This document shows, in pieces, positions 44,401-54,458 of a DNA stretch of 64,000 nucleotides (within the stretch, counting starts at the first letter, position 1; every line of letters begins with the position of its first letter). Both the position numbers and the translations under genes were made by a program. The notes under the pieces were generated by a model. That model made no database searches and was not told the DNA's origin. It saw only the letters and a program-made list of their open reading frames with translations. The stretch comes from Isochrysis galbana (taxonomy: Eukaryota; Haptophyta; Isochrysidales; Isochrysidaceae), in NCBI GenBank assembly GCA_018136815.1, contig CM030940.1, forward strand, positions 4,261,745 to 4,325,744. The letters run 5' to 3'.

Positions 44401-46510
44401 TTCGCACAACTGAAGCCTCGCAGATGGAAGGCCAACGTGGCGGAGCTATACCGCACAAATAAATGGGATGCCCCAGTACACTTGGAACAAGACACCGTGA
44501 CATCGGACAAAGCGATCCGAAGAGAATTCCGCAAGTACTACGTATGGCTGTACTCCCCTAAAAAAGCACAGAGAGTACCTCAGCTGGAGACGACACTGTC
44601 GGATCGCCCGATAAGCGACCTAGACCGTCGCCGACTGGAAGGGCACATAGAAGTGGAAGAGACTATCCGAGCGATAAGAAGCATCGGACTGGGAAAAAGC
44701 GCGGGCCCGGATGGACTGCCGGCGGAAGTGTACAAAGCACACGAGAAGATAGCGGCTCCATTGCTAACTAGACTTTATAACCAAGCGCTGGTCACGGGAA
44801 CCCTAGCGTTTACTCTGAGAGAAGGCGACATAATACTACTCTATAAGAAAGGAGATGCGCGGGATCCACGAAACTATAGACCCATCACCCTGCTACAGAG
44901 CGACTACAAAATATTAGCCAAAATCCTAACTAGCAGACTCAGCAAAGTGATAGGGAAGATCATATCGGAAAACCAACTAGGATTCGTCCCAAGGAGACTC
45001 ATCAGCGAGGCCACGCACCTCCTCCAACTTACAAGAGCATATCTCGACGAGACCGGAGATCCGGGCCTGCTTCTAGCCCTGGACTGGGAGAAGGCGTTCG
45101 ACAGAGTGAGTTGGGAGTTCTACCACCTCGCCCTTAAACTCCTGAATTTCGGGAAGGACTTCCGGACATTGGCGGAGGCGCTCACGAGTGAAGACGCCCG
45201 GCCGGTACGAACCATCAAGACCAATGGCGGGAGAAGCTACCCGTTCACCGTGGGTAGCGGCATGCCGCAAGGCTGCCCGCTGTCACCGCTCACGTTTCTC
45301 CTAACCACGGAGGCACTCACCCGCGCTATCAACGGCGACGAAGACATCAGCGGCGTAAACCTAAACGGGTACAGCCTGAAGATAAGCCAATTCGCTGACG
45401 ACACGGCGCTGATAGCGCGCGATTATAGGAGCCTTCAGAAGTCCCTACAATGGGTGGAGCTACACGAGAAAGCGACGGGCGGCAAGACTAACGCCGACAA
45501 ATTCCAAGGACTGAGAATGGGATCCCAAAGGCTCCGTAAGCCCCCGTGGGATATGAGGAAATACAATTGGATAAATAACGACGAATACCTAACTATCTTA
45601 GGCGTCCCTCTGGGAGCGCCGGAATCGCTTAAACCCTTTTGGTTGAAATTAGCAGACAAGATCGACGCGAGAGCCGCTAAGCTAGCGCCGGCCACTAACT
45701 ATATGACGATATTCGGTAGGGCGTCAATCGTGAACTTCATAATATATGGTATACCAAGATACTGGCTACAAACCTTGGCCGCCCCCAAATGGTTTCACAC
45801 CCGGGTAAAGAAAGCGGCGGAGGCCGTCCTCTGGACAAGCCCGTACACCAATAGACAAAACAAATGGATAAAACACCCACACTACGCCGTGTCGCACGAT
45901 AAGAGTGCAACTAGAACACTAGGGCTGGGGATTCTAGATTGGCCGTCCCATGTAAAAGCACTCCAGGCTAAATGGATCTTGAACTACCTAAACGCGAGAA
46001 AGGCACTATGGAAACACGCGCTCGATGCTTGGTTCTGCCGAACCGGACTAGGGAGAGGAGCAGTCCTCTCCACGATCCCCACGAAAATATTGACGGGAAG
46101 TATCAGGGGAAACCCGGCGCTCCCAGTCTTCTGGAAGGAGGCGATTACTAACTTCAGGGAACTCGACATACAACCCTCCTTCCTTACACGGGAAGGCGCG
46201 CTATCGCAGCCAATATGGCACAATCCCCACATCCCGCCCCCAAAAGTGCGCGCCCCGTGGGCGCGCCTATGGGAAGCGTTGCACACCAACGTAATACATA
46301 ACGTATTCAAAGACGGCGCTTTTACAACGCCGTATAGCAAAAAAGAGTGTTCGGCATATCTCGAACACCTACCCGAAACGTTCATTCACGAGGGACGCTC
46401 GATACACAAAAAAGATTTTCTCGACTCGTGGGACGAGATAGTCGGCCACGCAACGCGTGTGATAGAGAGTTCGAAAGAGCGCCCGCCTTCAGCCACTGAA
46501 GCACGTCGTA
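41489..46510 (+). mobile_element. Non-LTR retrotransposon (APE/RT LINE), nearly complete, 3'-truncated
   Basis: Begins with the hairpin CAACTAACT-TTAT-AGTTAG followed by GACGCCATGG, the same layout as the 5' end of the short retroposons. It then carries ORF1 (41517-42344) and ORF2 (42280 on). ORF2 resembles the edge copy (64000-61653) to about residue 1400 and then runs into unrelated sequence. It lacks the roughly 330-residue C-terminal region with CRFCG and the AAGAAG-oligo(T) 3' UTR. Confidence 0.8.
41517..42344 (+). CDS. LINE ORF1
   Basis: 275 codons starting 28 nt after the 5' hairpin start. The first 170 residues are Pro/Ser/Thr/His-rich with little structure. Residues 190-260 are folded-looking (YELSFHQEGDYTFQDATVYA, IVELLLELEGVDPEPDFWAR, IRGPWHIAVNEDCAQQFKER). 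The folded region appears to continue in ORF2's frame (TTLRIIQTDIPVRVKVEAID), so ORF1 and ORF2 may form one protein by +1 frameshifting in the 65-nt overlap, or one base is missing. No CCHC zinc knuckle. Likely an RNA-binding chaperone role, by analogy with other LINEs. Confidence 0.55.
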   Translation: MERAAAPHLSFGSPAAGTPPAPMELSQAKRPRPPAEAEQVSATPVAPHGPWPRPHQPLQPCWPSPWRVTSCRTQRTSTTQDEQYSHQACLMAEASPTLGTAALPRQRGPRPGGPYGHKSKTNSRTHNGTDPSTPQHMTTQKGSCLGASRGAHHTPPPHARLDPPMASHTPTSPATQEPPSDEEQGYTESDATYELSFHQEGDYTFQDATVYAAIVELLLELEGVDPEPDFWARSIRGPWHIAVNEDCAQQFKERYGDKQHHPPHHPNRHPSPRKS

Positions 46511-46782
46511 GCTCTCTACTCTCTACGCCGCGGCGAGCAGAACAGCCCAAGATCTTGCCAGAGCGCCTCACAACGCATCTGGCGGGAACCCACCACCACC
46601 ACCCAAAGCAGAAATCATCTTCTGTCTTCTGTCGCTGGGTGGTGGGCTTGGCAGGTGGCAGGGCCGGTAATGGGAAGCTCGCAACCCATACTGCCAAGAA
46701 GGACGCGCGACGAAAGCGCTCCTGGCACGCGGAGCTCGTGCAGCCAAGGCACACTCCAAGGTCTTGGCAATACTTGACATGA
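42280..46782 (+). CDS. LINE ORF2: CCCH zinc fingers, APE endonuclease, reverse transcriptase
   Basis: 1500 codons. Residues about 220-285 hold two CCCH-like fingers (CARFTQGLCLRNKRGVRCNLSH, a C-x7-C-x8-C-x3-H; then PGVCLNGPACLFLH). The APE-type endonuclease follows from about 318: RIATYNING, DILLLQELHAYED, VIGGDLNCVEN, ASDHLPVLALFE. The RT spans about 780-1080: GKSAGPDGLPAEVYKA, GDIILLYKKGDARDPRNYRP, ENQLGFVPRR, LLLALDWEKAFDRVSW, GMPQGCPLSPLTFLL, ISQFADDTALIA (catalytic DD). A thumb/connector with FWKEAITNFRELDI follows. Downstream of about 46510 the frame encodes non-LINE sequence, so the tail to 46782 is accidental. Nicks DNA and reverse-transcribes its RNA at the nick; intact domains suggest recent activity of the family. 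Confidence 0.88.
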   Translation: MGTNNTTLRIIQTDIPVRVKVEAIDEKINKKGSTSRKALYNALQDVAAHLVVEADGLAQAAQINLSALIIAIEKVGLTFLKGNRERMKLEGGAGTFVSKAAYSTRWHLYVSAGQGSFLDGNFPRKLLLQIEGKTVPVNYAIRACKEIKMPESIQSPHKLMVHGSLRGCKGWRPEVVKGLLSSIRVCECEQEAAKRRERNEAQRLNPRPKSAHEALGKGPPKQCARFTQGLCLRNKRGVRCNLSHDVPGAWIDNKCTIRCHLHPHKKIPGVCLNGPACLFLHPECAFANAIAATKLAVARIMPRRPRLTYDSTLGYPGEGPVRIATYNINGTKNGKLAAVLSQARKAKVDILLLQELHAYEDGSHLRAHRTAAMLGWLWFVAPGELGDPASGVAVAIREAAERITARTESLEILLEGRCVSITLNIDETRYRIISVYLSAQPGPRGRQITELDRKLGALDPIPTVIGGDLNCVENSAHDSQRVGEALYANTHGEKWRALTKAHKLRDAHHTLRLGPNVGYTRMAATIHTRIDRIYHSEDIDAIQWQQHGPCPDLFTGKAASDHLPVLALFETPGFKPGRNFDKPIDLTIIREKGAMKTVELLLRTADRKIEEGGNIEIIWANSKENIATFLREETAMRAKPTIQSVLELKAARLNIRLARQGPNERLTEELAKTHKEIAEERGRIPLKVKDMPLYRQLRREDLHSKEFFAQLKPRRWKANVAELYRTNKWDAPVHLEQDTVTSDKAIRREFRKYYVWLYSPKKAQRVPQLETTLSDRPISDLDRRRLEGHIEVEETIRAIRSIGLGKSAGPDGLPAEVYKAHEKIAAPLLTRLYNQALVTGTLAFTLREGDIILLYKKGDARDPRNYRPITLLQSDYKILAKILTSRLSKVIGKIISENQLGFVPRRLISEATHLLQLTRAYLDETGDPGLLLALDWEKAFDRVSWEFYHLALKLLNFGKDFRTLAEALTSEDARPVRTIKTNGGRSYPFTVGSGMPQGCPLSPLTFLLTTEALTRAINGDEDISGVNLNGYSLKISQFADDTALIARDYRSLQKSLQWVELHEKATGGKTNADKFQGLRMGSQRLRKPPWDMRKYNWINNDEYLTILGVPLGAPESLKPFWLKLADKIDARAAKLAPATNYMTIFGRASIVNFIIYGIPRYWLQTLAAPKWFHTRVKKAAEAVLWTSPYTNRQNKWIKHPHYAVSHDKSATRTLGLGILDWPSHVKALQAKWILNYLNARKALWKHALDAWFCRTGLGRGAVLSTIPTKILTGSIRGNPALPVFWKEAITNFRELDIQPSFLTREGALSQPIWHNPHIPPPKVRAPWARLWEALHTNVIHNVFKDGAFTTPYSKKECSAYLEHLPETFIHEGRSIHKKDFLDSWDEIVGHATRVIESSKERPPSATEARRSSLLSTPRRAEQPKILPERLTTHLAGTHHHHPKQKSSSVFCRWVVGLAGGRAGNGKLATHTAKKDARRKRSWHAELVQPRHTPRSWQYLT

Positions 46783-47617
46783 AGTCAAGGAGAGCCATAA
46801 ACCAATTCATCTTTCCCTCCCACACATGCTTAGCTCTGCCAGGGCAATGGCAGCTTATTCCTCAATCTCACGCTCACGTTGTGCAATATGCAACGCACTG
46901 CCAATCTGAGCTTTTGACAGGCCTCTACCGCCTCTAACTGGACTGGATGAAGTCGGCATCATTTCTCAATGACTAGTCCAGCTAGATGTATTGTAGAACA
47001 GCTGCTTGCAATGGCAATCCCTCGAGATGAGCGATTACTAGCCGCTTTTTGGACTCGGAGATTGCTATGCGCGAAAAACAAGCGCTTGCGAGCAACAACC
47101 GCGTGGCAACTCATACCAACACAAGTCTGAGTCGGAAATGCATATTTCCACCAGATCCAGCCAGCCATACCACCAAGGGCAGTCTGACGTTGTCGGTGGA
47201 GGGCGCCGCGCGGTGGGAGCATTTGGGTTCAATTGGAAACATCCATTGAGGCATCTTCCTGTGCGAAGCCAGTCACCATGAGCTCAGTCTAGAGATCTCG
47301 TGTATCACTACCTGCCATTGTCCGCCATTCCAAGTGTAAAAGATATGCCTACGTGGTGTCGCAAGGTCCAGTGCGTCGAGGAGACCTGTAGGCCTCCTTC
47401 CTTACCGAACCCTGGCACAAGGAGTCATCAAGCGAGTGGCATGCCGCAGAAAAAGGAATCATGGCAACAGCCCGTCATCGGTAACTTGCCAGCCCGCCTA
47501 GTCTCCGTAGAGAGACCTACCAGTCACACGTTGAACTCTCCATAAATTAGAAGGCCTCTCGCGCCAAAGGAGCCAAGGTTGAAGTGGCCTTGTAAGGCTG
47601 CTCCTATGTGGATCCCC
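46783..47617. other. Intergenic, no gene seen
   Basis: Unique sequence; no ORF with family resemblance. It includes the 3' flank of TTC1. Confidence 0.4.
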
Positions 47618-48559
47618 TCATTTCCCAAACGAAATATTATATGAGCCGGTCGTCGGGTCCTTCTCTGCCTTGAAATTGTCGAGCGACATGCCGAATCGCC
47701 CCAAGATGGAGTTACCCAAGTCCTTCAATTTTCCTGCAAGGATGACGAGATGGTCGGAGCAGGGGCGCTCTAGACGGATTCGGTAGAAGGGCAGGGGCGA
47801 AAGGGCCGGGCCTCAAGGGAAAGAGTACGGGTGCACCACATGGAACCTTGCTCGTCCGGACAGCCGCCATCACAGCTTCTAGAGCAGTGTGAATGGGGGT
47901 GGGCGAATGCTCAACGACGAGGAACGGTGCAGTTGTGCATAGCGAGGGTCTCATGGCACAGGCCGTGGGCACGCACCCAGCATCTCCTCCTTTTGCGCCT
48001 CAAGCTTGGCATTGGCAGCCGCTTCGAGACGCGGTATTGCCGCAGAGGCCTCGCGCGCCTCCTTGGAATTCGGCGCGACCTCGACGACCTTGCGCATGTC
48101 TTCCAGCGCGATGTCGGGTTCGTCCTGTGCCTCACGCGCCTTGGCGCGGCGCATCAGCACCTTGACGTAATTCGGCCGCAGCTCGAGCGCGGCGTCGCAA
48201 TCGGCAACGGCGTCGCTGTGCATGCCCATATGCGCATAGCACGCAGCGCGATTGCCGTAGAAAACGGCAAGCTCCTCGCAGCGCGAGTCGACTGACGCGA
48301 TTGCGTCCGAGTAGTATTCAAGAGCCTCGACGAACTGCCCTTCACGGAAAGCGGCATTGCCCTCCTCCTTGTAGGAGTTGGCGACACGGAGCGCAGCGGC
48401 GGCAGCAAAGCGGCCAGGCTCAAAGGGGCCCATTCCGGCGGCCGCCTCCGCGAACGAGCGGCCGATCTGCCCACCCGACGAAGACGAGCAGCCTGGTTCA
48501 GTCGGATGCGGTGGAGCCGCGGGAGTAGAGGGAGGAGGCAGCTCCTCGATCACCACCAT
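47618..48559 (-). CDS. TTC1: TTC1, tetratricopeptide repeat protein 1 (2 exons)
   Basis: Small TPR co-chaperone-type adaptor; the TPR domain of TTC1 binds Hsp90/Hsp70 tails and G-alpha proteins in animals. Minus-strand exons 48559-47977 and 47733-47618, joined in phase 1 (donor GTGCGT), giving about 232 aa. Residues 1-55 are Pro/Ser-rich. Three TPRs follow: VANSYKEEGNAAFREGQFVE, ALEYYSDAIASVD; ELAVFYGNRAACYAHMGMHS, DAVADCDAALELRPN; YVKVLMRRAKAREAQDEPDI, ALEDMRKVVEVAPN. Then come KEEMLG and, from exon 2, KLKDLGNSILGRFGMSLDNF and DPTTGSYNISFGK, the diagnostic TTC1 C-terminus. The animal protein is about 60 residues longer at the N-terminus. Single-intron structure with correct frame; I see no defects. 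Confidence 0.9.
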
Positions 48560-49020
48560 GGAGAGGGAACGGGTGGTCGGGGAGAGGGGAAAGGGGGGAG
48601 GGGGTTGCTGGCGCTCGAGGGGAACGGCGAGAGAAGGAGAGGGCGGTGCGCGGGCGGCGACGGAACGAGGGACGGGCGAGGGGACGAGCAGAGGGAGAAG
48701 GGTAGAGGCGGTGAGGGGAGAGGGGGAAAGAGGGGAGGGTGGGGTGGGGGAGGTCGAGGGCGGCGGGCGCGCTGCTCGTAGGGGGTCTTCTGGACGCGCG
48801 CGGGGGGAGAAGGGGGAGGGGGGAGGGGGGAGGGGGGGGGGGGAGAGGGGGAAGGGAGAAGTGGGAAGGAAGGCCGGGGGGGGGGCGGGGGGCGGGGGGG
48901 GGGGGGGATCCGTGCCGAAAATAGCGCATAGAGGCCGTTGGTGTGGGGTGTGGGGTGGGGTGCGAGGGGGGGTCTTGGCGCCGCCCGCTCACAGTAGCCT
49001 CACAGCTGTGAAGTTCTCCA
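48560..49020. other. Purine-rich promoter-side region of TTC1
   Basis: GGGGGAG-type repeats, densest 48790-48905; pyrimidine-rich on the TTC1 sense strand, the same promoter-like composition as upstream of other genes here. Confidence 0.5.
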
Positions 49021-49039
49021 TTGCGACCAAGACCAAGAA

Positions 49040-49245
49040 AAAGACCTCCCGACCTCCCCCTTGGGCCCCCACAACAAAACGTGACCAAAAATATTGACGA
49101 AAGATGAAAGACGAAAGACGCTAAAGTCTAAAGTCGGAAAGGGAAAGGGCTTAAAGAGCTCAACTTCAAATCGAGACCGGGCGACCGGGCGCGGCACATG
49201 CTCGTTTTCGACGATCCATCCATATGCGGGGCTAGCTAGGAGCAT
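49040..49245 (+). repeat. Dispersed repeat family E, partial
   Basis: CTTGGGCCCCCACAACAAAACGT through GAGCTCAACTTCAAATCGAG and CGTTTTCGACGATCCATCC, matching 10490-10620 and the inverse of 53938-54090. Confidence 0.7.
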
Positions 49246-49257
49246 CGCTCCCCCCCC

Positions 49258-49512
49258 CAGCGTACGCATTTTGTATTTTGTGTTTTTTCTCCGTCCGTCC
49301 CCCCGCCCCCCTAGGCCCCAGGGTACACACATTTTTTGCTGTATATTGTGTTTTTTCTCCGTCCATCCCCCCCGACCCCCCCCAGCGTACATACATACAC
49401 ATTTTGTATTTTGTATTTTGTGTTTTTTCTCCGTCCACCCCCCCCCCCCACGCCCACGCGTACACATTTTGTATTTTGTAGTGTTTTTTCTCCGTCCGTC
49501 CCCCCCCCCCCA
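49258..49512 (+). repeat. Minisatellite, four units of about 60-80 bp
   Basis: Each unit is GTACACATTTTGTATTTTGT, then GTTTTTTCTCCGTCCGTCC, then a poly-C run. It recurs as about three units at 50108-50235. Confidence 0.85.
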
Positions 49513-49716
49513 GTGACCAGTGAACGCTGCCGTCCGCTACTTGTCGCCCCTTGTCCCTTGTTCACGTTTCCGTATGTCGTATGTGCGCTTTCTATGGGTA
49601 TCTGGATGGAGCCTGGAGCCTGGCGTGGCCTAGACTAAATTCTAAATTATTGTACTAGGGCTGTTTTTGCCGCTCCACCCTTAGTAGAAACAAGGAGGCG
49701 AAAGGGGAAAGGGGAT

Positions 49717-49964
<248 letters not shown>

Positions 49965-50107
49965 GGGGCGAGGCTAGCGGCGCGTGGCGGCGAACAGGAG
50001 CGCGAAAAGGGCGTCGTCGGGGGGGGCTGCCTTTTCTTTTCTCCGGTCTTCGCGCGCGCCGCTGCTCCGTTGGCGTTCACCTGCTTAAACTAAAGAAGCT
50101 CACTGTC

Positions 50108-50235
50108 CAGGTACACATTTTGTATTCTTTTTTTTTCTCCGTCCGTCCCCCCCCCCCCCACTCCCCCCCCCCCCAGCGTACACATTTTGTATTTTATTTT
50201 TTTTTCGCCCCCCCCCAGCGCACACATTTTGTTTT
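50108..50235 (+). repeat. Minisatellite, second block of the 49258 unit
   Basis: ACACATTTTGTATTCTTTTT, ACACATTTTGTATTTTATTT and ACACATTTTGTTTTTCCCTC units separated by poly-C. Confidence 0.75.
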
Positions 50236-50610
50236 TCCCTCCGCCCCGCCCCCGCCCCCCCCCCCCCCCCGCCCCCCCCTCTCGTTTCTTCTTCTCCCCC
50301 TCTCTCTCTTTTCCCCAACGCACCCGGCGGCCGATCGGCGTCCACGCAGCGCCCTCGCCCCCACTCGTGAGACCCCCCGATTTATTACCTAATACGGACG
50401 TTTTGTGCTGCCACTTCTTCCAGAATCCGAGTGCGAGGCGGCGACTGCTCTCCTCGTGTGCAAGGTAGGGAGGGGGAAGTGGAGGGCGCAGAGGAAAGGA
50501 AAAGAGAGGGAGGGAGGAAAAAAATGGGAGGGAGGGAGCTGCGGAGAAGAGAGAGAGAGAGAGAGAGAGAGTAGCGAGGGGGGGGGGGAGAGAGAGAGAG
50601 GGAGGGAGAG
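50236..50610. other. DAW1 upstream region
   Basis: Poly-C and CT (50240-50310), then purine-rich GAGA repeats up to the ATG at 50611. No gene seen. Confidence 0.4.
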
Positions 50611-53167
50611 ATGAAGCTCAAGCGGTTCCTCCTGCGGTACTACCCTCCAGGGATCATACTGGTGCGCGAGGCGAGGGGAGCGAGAGGCGCATGGGCAGAC
50701 GCGCTGAAAGACAGCCCCGCACACGCACGGCGCGCCAGAGGAGGCTGGGAGGCCATCTGGGAAAGAGGGGGGGGGAGAAGGCAAGAAGCGCTGAGAGAGA
50801 GGGAGGTAGGAAGGGAGAGAGAGAGAGGGAGGTAGGAAGGGGGAGAGAGAGAGCGAGCGAGCGAGCGAGAGCGAGCGAGCGAGCGCGAGAGTGAAACTGA
50901 AAGCGAGCGAGCGAGCGAGAGAGAGAGTGAGAGAGGTGGAGGGAGCTTTGTCAACAGACACCCAGAGAGGGAGAGGCGGAACAGAGAGGGGGAGACGGAC
51001 AGGGAGAAGATGGAGCGCAGACAGGAGGCAAGGTGGAGGGGCTGGCTCAGCCCTTTCTACTCTTTGGCTGCGCAGGAGTATGAGCAGGGAGGGGAGCTCA
51101 AGAACAAGCCGGTTGATTTGCTCACCCTTACGCCCGAGACTGATGTGGAGGTCCTTGTCAATCAGGTGCGCAGAGTAGAGAGGGATGTTTCCCTAGTGCG
51201 CGCACAGCGGTACTGGGCTTCCCAAGCTATGGCCAAGTGCTAGATGCTAACACCGCTTTGACATTATGACGCTTGATCTTCAGTTCACTCGCAGCCTGCT
51301 TTCACGCGACTGCTGAGAGGCTTGTTTGCATGTGTGTGCGTACCTGTTTCGGCAGCTGACATGCACTCCTGCCCTGGCCTTCTCAGATTGTGCGTCAGGA
51401 GGCGCTAATTTCGGATGCCCGCAAACCACAGCTGCGTAAGCTCATCTACAAATTGATTGAGAAACAGGTGCGACAACAGAGAGCGATTCTGAGGCACGCC
51501 TACTCAACTTGCGGCAGCAGCAAAAATCTTCCAGTGCTCACTTGCTTGTGTTCGTTGAGGCCATGTGCCGCCACTCCCAACTCCACGATCTCCCCTCTCG
51601 CTGCCTGTAGGAATCTCATGAGAATGAGAGCTTCTACCTCTTCAAGATCCTTCGTGCGCATATTCTTCCTCTCACCAACTGTGCCTTCAACAAATCAGGA
51701 GATCGGTTTATCACCGGGAGCTACGACCGTACCTGCAAGGTGTGAAAATTGCCAGAATCCTGCGCGAGGAGGATCATACCCACCAAGGATCAGGGTGCTG
51801 TCACTCACGTGCGAGATGCTGGCAGCGCTGGTGCTCTGCGTCCCATCAGTTCAAGGGCGGCGCTGGTGGAGATGCGCGAGGTGCTCGCCCCCTCCTTCCT
51901 CAACCCTGGAGATGACCCTCCTCACAGGTGTGGAATACTCTAACAGGAGAGGAGCTGCTCACTCTTGAAGGCCACAAAAACGTTGTCTACGCTATCGCCT
52001 TCAACAATCCTTTTGGTGACAAGGTGTGCTGCTGAACTTAACGCGATGCGATGACTGCACCGGAGCAAACGTGCGGGAGGGAGGGCGTTGCGCGACACAG
52101 CTTTGTGCTAGTCGTAGCATGGAGCCAATCAACGTGCATTCTCGCTCGCATGATCTTGCACTGTGGCTTATGCCTCCCTGTTGCTGGGTGTGATGCAGAT
52201 TGTCACAGGCTCGTTCGATAAAACAGCCAAGCTTTGGGATTCCGAGACAGGACAGCTTCTTCACACTCTTCGTGGGCACACAACCGTGAGTGCCATCGTA
52301 TTGCTTCCCGCACCTAGCACGGAGGGATGGGAGCGTCGTGTTTCTGCGGGAAAAGAACCATTCCCGCGCCTTGAGTAGTGCACAGAGTATGTGCCTATAT
52401 GACTAACTCTGCTGAAGCCCCCCCCCCCCCCCAACTTACAACTTTTGCAGGAGATCGTTTGCTTGGCATTTGATCCGCATGGCGCAGTTGTGGCCACCGG
52501 CTCGATGGATTCGACGGCCAAGCTGTGGTCAGTGGCTGAAGGGACCGAGCTTTGCTCGCTTAACGGGCACACTGCGGAGATTGTCTCGCTCAATTTCAAC
52601 AACACAGGAGACAAGATTATCACCGGCTCGTTCGACCACACCACGAAGGTGTGGGCAGTGGACACGGGTCTATGTCTTCACACGCTTGCAGGGCACCGCG
52701 GCGAGATCTCGTCGACTCAATTCGACTTCTCAGGCGAGCTGTGCATCTCGGGCTCCATCGACCGCACATGCAAGATCTGGAACGTCTCCACAGGGCAATG
52801 CATCAATACGCTGCGTGGGCACAATGACGAAATCCTTGACGTCGCCTTCAATGCCACGGGCACAAAGCTTGTCACGGCATCGGCTGATGGCACTGCTCGA
52901 GTATACAACACGATGACCGGCGCGTGCCAGGCCATCCTTATCGGGCACGAGGGCGAGATCTCGAAGGTGTCTTTCAACCCGCAGGGTAACAAGATCATCA
53001 CTGCCTCGAGCGACCGGACGTGCCGTGTGTGGGACGTAGATAACGGTGACAACCTGCAGGTGCTGGAGGGGCACACAGATGAAATCTTCTCGGCCGCGTT
53101 CAATTATGAGGGAGACACAATTATTACAGGGTCGAAGGACAATACATGCCGCATATGGAAGTGCTAG
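50611..53167 (+). CDS. DAW1: DAW1/ODA16, dynein assembly factor with WD repeats (7 exons)
   Basis: Adaptor that carries outer-arm dynein into cilia as IFT cargo. Exons 50611-50661, 51076-51165, 51387-51467, 51611-51739, 51928-52023, 52199-52285, 52451-53167; every intron is phase 0 and all donors begin GTG. The product is 416 aa, essentially the length of human DAW1 (415). The N-terminus [20 protein letters not shown] and [20 protein letters not shown] are diagnostic. WD repeats follow: [160 protein letters not shown], and [15 protein letters not shown] at the end. No defect seen. Presence implies motile cilia with outer dynein arms. Confidence 0.95.
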
Positions 53168-53233
53168 GTGGCAGGGGTTGCCCGTCACCGGGGAGGGGAC
53201 GGGACATGGCGAGGGCTATTGTGCGCAATCAGT

Positions 53234-53395
53234 TTAGCACAGGCGCGCCGGCGCGCCCACGGCCGCAATTGTGCCCTGGGTCGGCTTAAACCGACTGCGC
53301 GGCTTGTCATCGCGGCCGAACTCGATCACGCCTCCGTCGGTGACGCACTCGACCCACCCTGACCCGTGTCCCTCCCCAGTAGCCGCGAGCGCCAT
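53234..53395 (-). CDS. Small unrecognised ORF (53 aa) tail-to-tail with DAW1
   Basis: From ATG 53395 in a good context (GCACCATGG). Encodes GSGWVECVTDGGVIEFGRDD and KPRSRFKPTQGTIAAVGAPA. Protein-like composition, no simple repeats; possibly a small gene or one exon. The stop end lies in a GGCGCGCCGGCGCGCC palindrome. No family recognised. Confidence 0.3.
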   Translation of the reverse strand: MALAATGEGHGSGWVECVTDGGVIEFGRDDKPRSRFKPTQGTIAAVGAPARLC

Positions 53396-54458
53396 GGTGC
53401 GGACTAGGCGTGTTCTCATCGATTAGCGAATTTTGGGCGCACCTATATGGGCGGGGGCGCGGTAGGGAAGGGCGTGGCGGAGGACAGTGGTAGAACGAAC
53501 GCGGCGATCTATTACCACCTACACACTACACACATTTGTTGTTGCAATAGGGTAACAGACTGAAATTCAAAGCTCAAAGCAATCAAGTTCAGTTTTAATT
53601 TTGCTGGTCCCCCCTCCCATAGGACCCCGAGAGACTTCCATTTGCTCCCCCCCGATACCCGATATGAAAATTATTCAACTGGGAACTGGGGGAATATGGG
53701 CCTCCGCACTGAGCCGCTCGTCGATGCTGCACGCGGGTGACGGGTGAAGATGTCCCCACAGGCCCTGCGGAGACCCTGGCGGAGCCCGGGGGCGGGCGTG
53801 CACTTCTCTCGTCTTATATAAAAGTAGGTTGGCTCCTCGGATGGCTGATGTCGACGATCGACGAGAATTCGACGCTCGACGCGCGTCCCGCTCAATTGGC
53901 GTGACTGTCCGCGTGGCCCCTGTGTATTAGGTGTCTAGCGGGCCCCCCCATCTGGATGGATCGTCGAAAACGAGCACGCACCGCGCTCGGTCTCGATTTG
54001 AAGTTGAGCTTTTTAAGCCCTTTGCGACTTTAACTAGCGTCTTTTGTCATCATTTGGCATTTGGTGGTTACGTTTTGTTGTGGGGGCCCAAGGGGGGATC
54101 TGGGACCCAAGGACCCAATGGGCCCCGGGCATCTGCTCGTTCGGTGTATTGGGATCTTTCTACCCTAGCGAAAATTCCTCAAATTTCCTCAACCGTGAGA
54201 TTGTCATTTTTCACTCCTAATAAAAAAACTGTTTGACCGCCCTACTACTCACGTATTCTCATCACTTATCATCGCTCAATCAAGGCCCCAAACACAACCG
54301 CAAGCCAACATGTTGTACCAGGAACAGTAAAAGATGCGCTGTCCTTCTTGGAGATGCTTGCTGCGTAAATGTAAGAGTGGCTTCATGTGGCTCAAAGCTG
54401 GGCGGACATTGGGATTCAGCATTTCAGATGCTCTTGCCCTCGCTCTTGAAACCATGTC
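53396..54458. other. Intergenic with repeat family E
   Basis: TATATAAAAGTAGGTT (53816-53831) resembles a minus-strand retroposon 5' hairpin. 53938-54245 is repeat family E. Nothing else. Confidence 0.4.
53938..54245 (-). repeat. Dispersed repeat family E, inverted to 10336-10620
   Basis: The reverse complement carries GGGCGGTCAAACAGTTTTTT, AGGAAATTTGAGGAATTTTC, GGGCCCCCACAACAAAACGT and CTCAACTTCAAATCGAGACC in the same order as the 10-kb copy. Confidence 0.75.
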
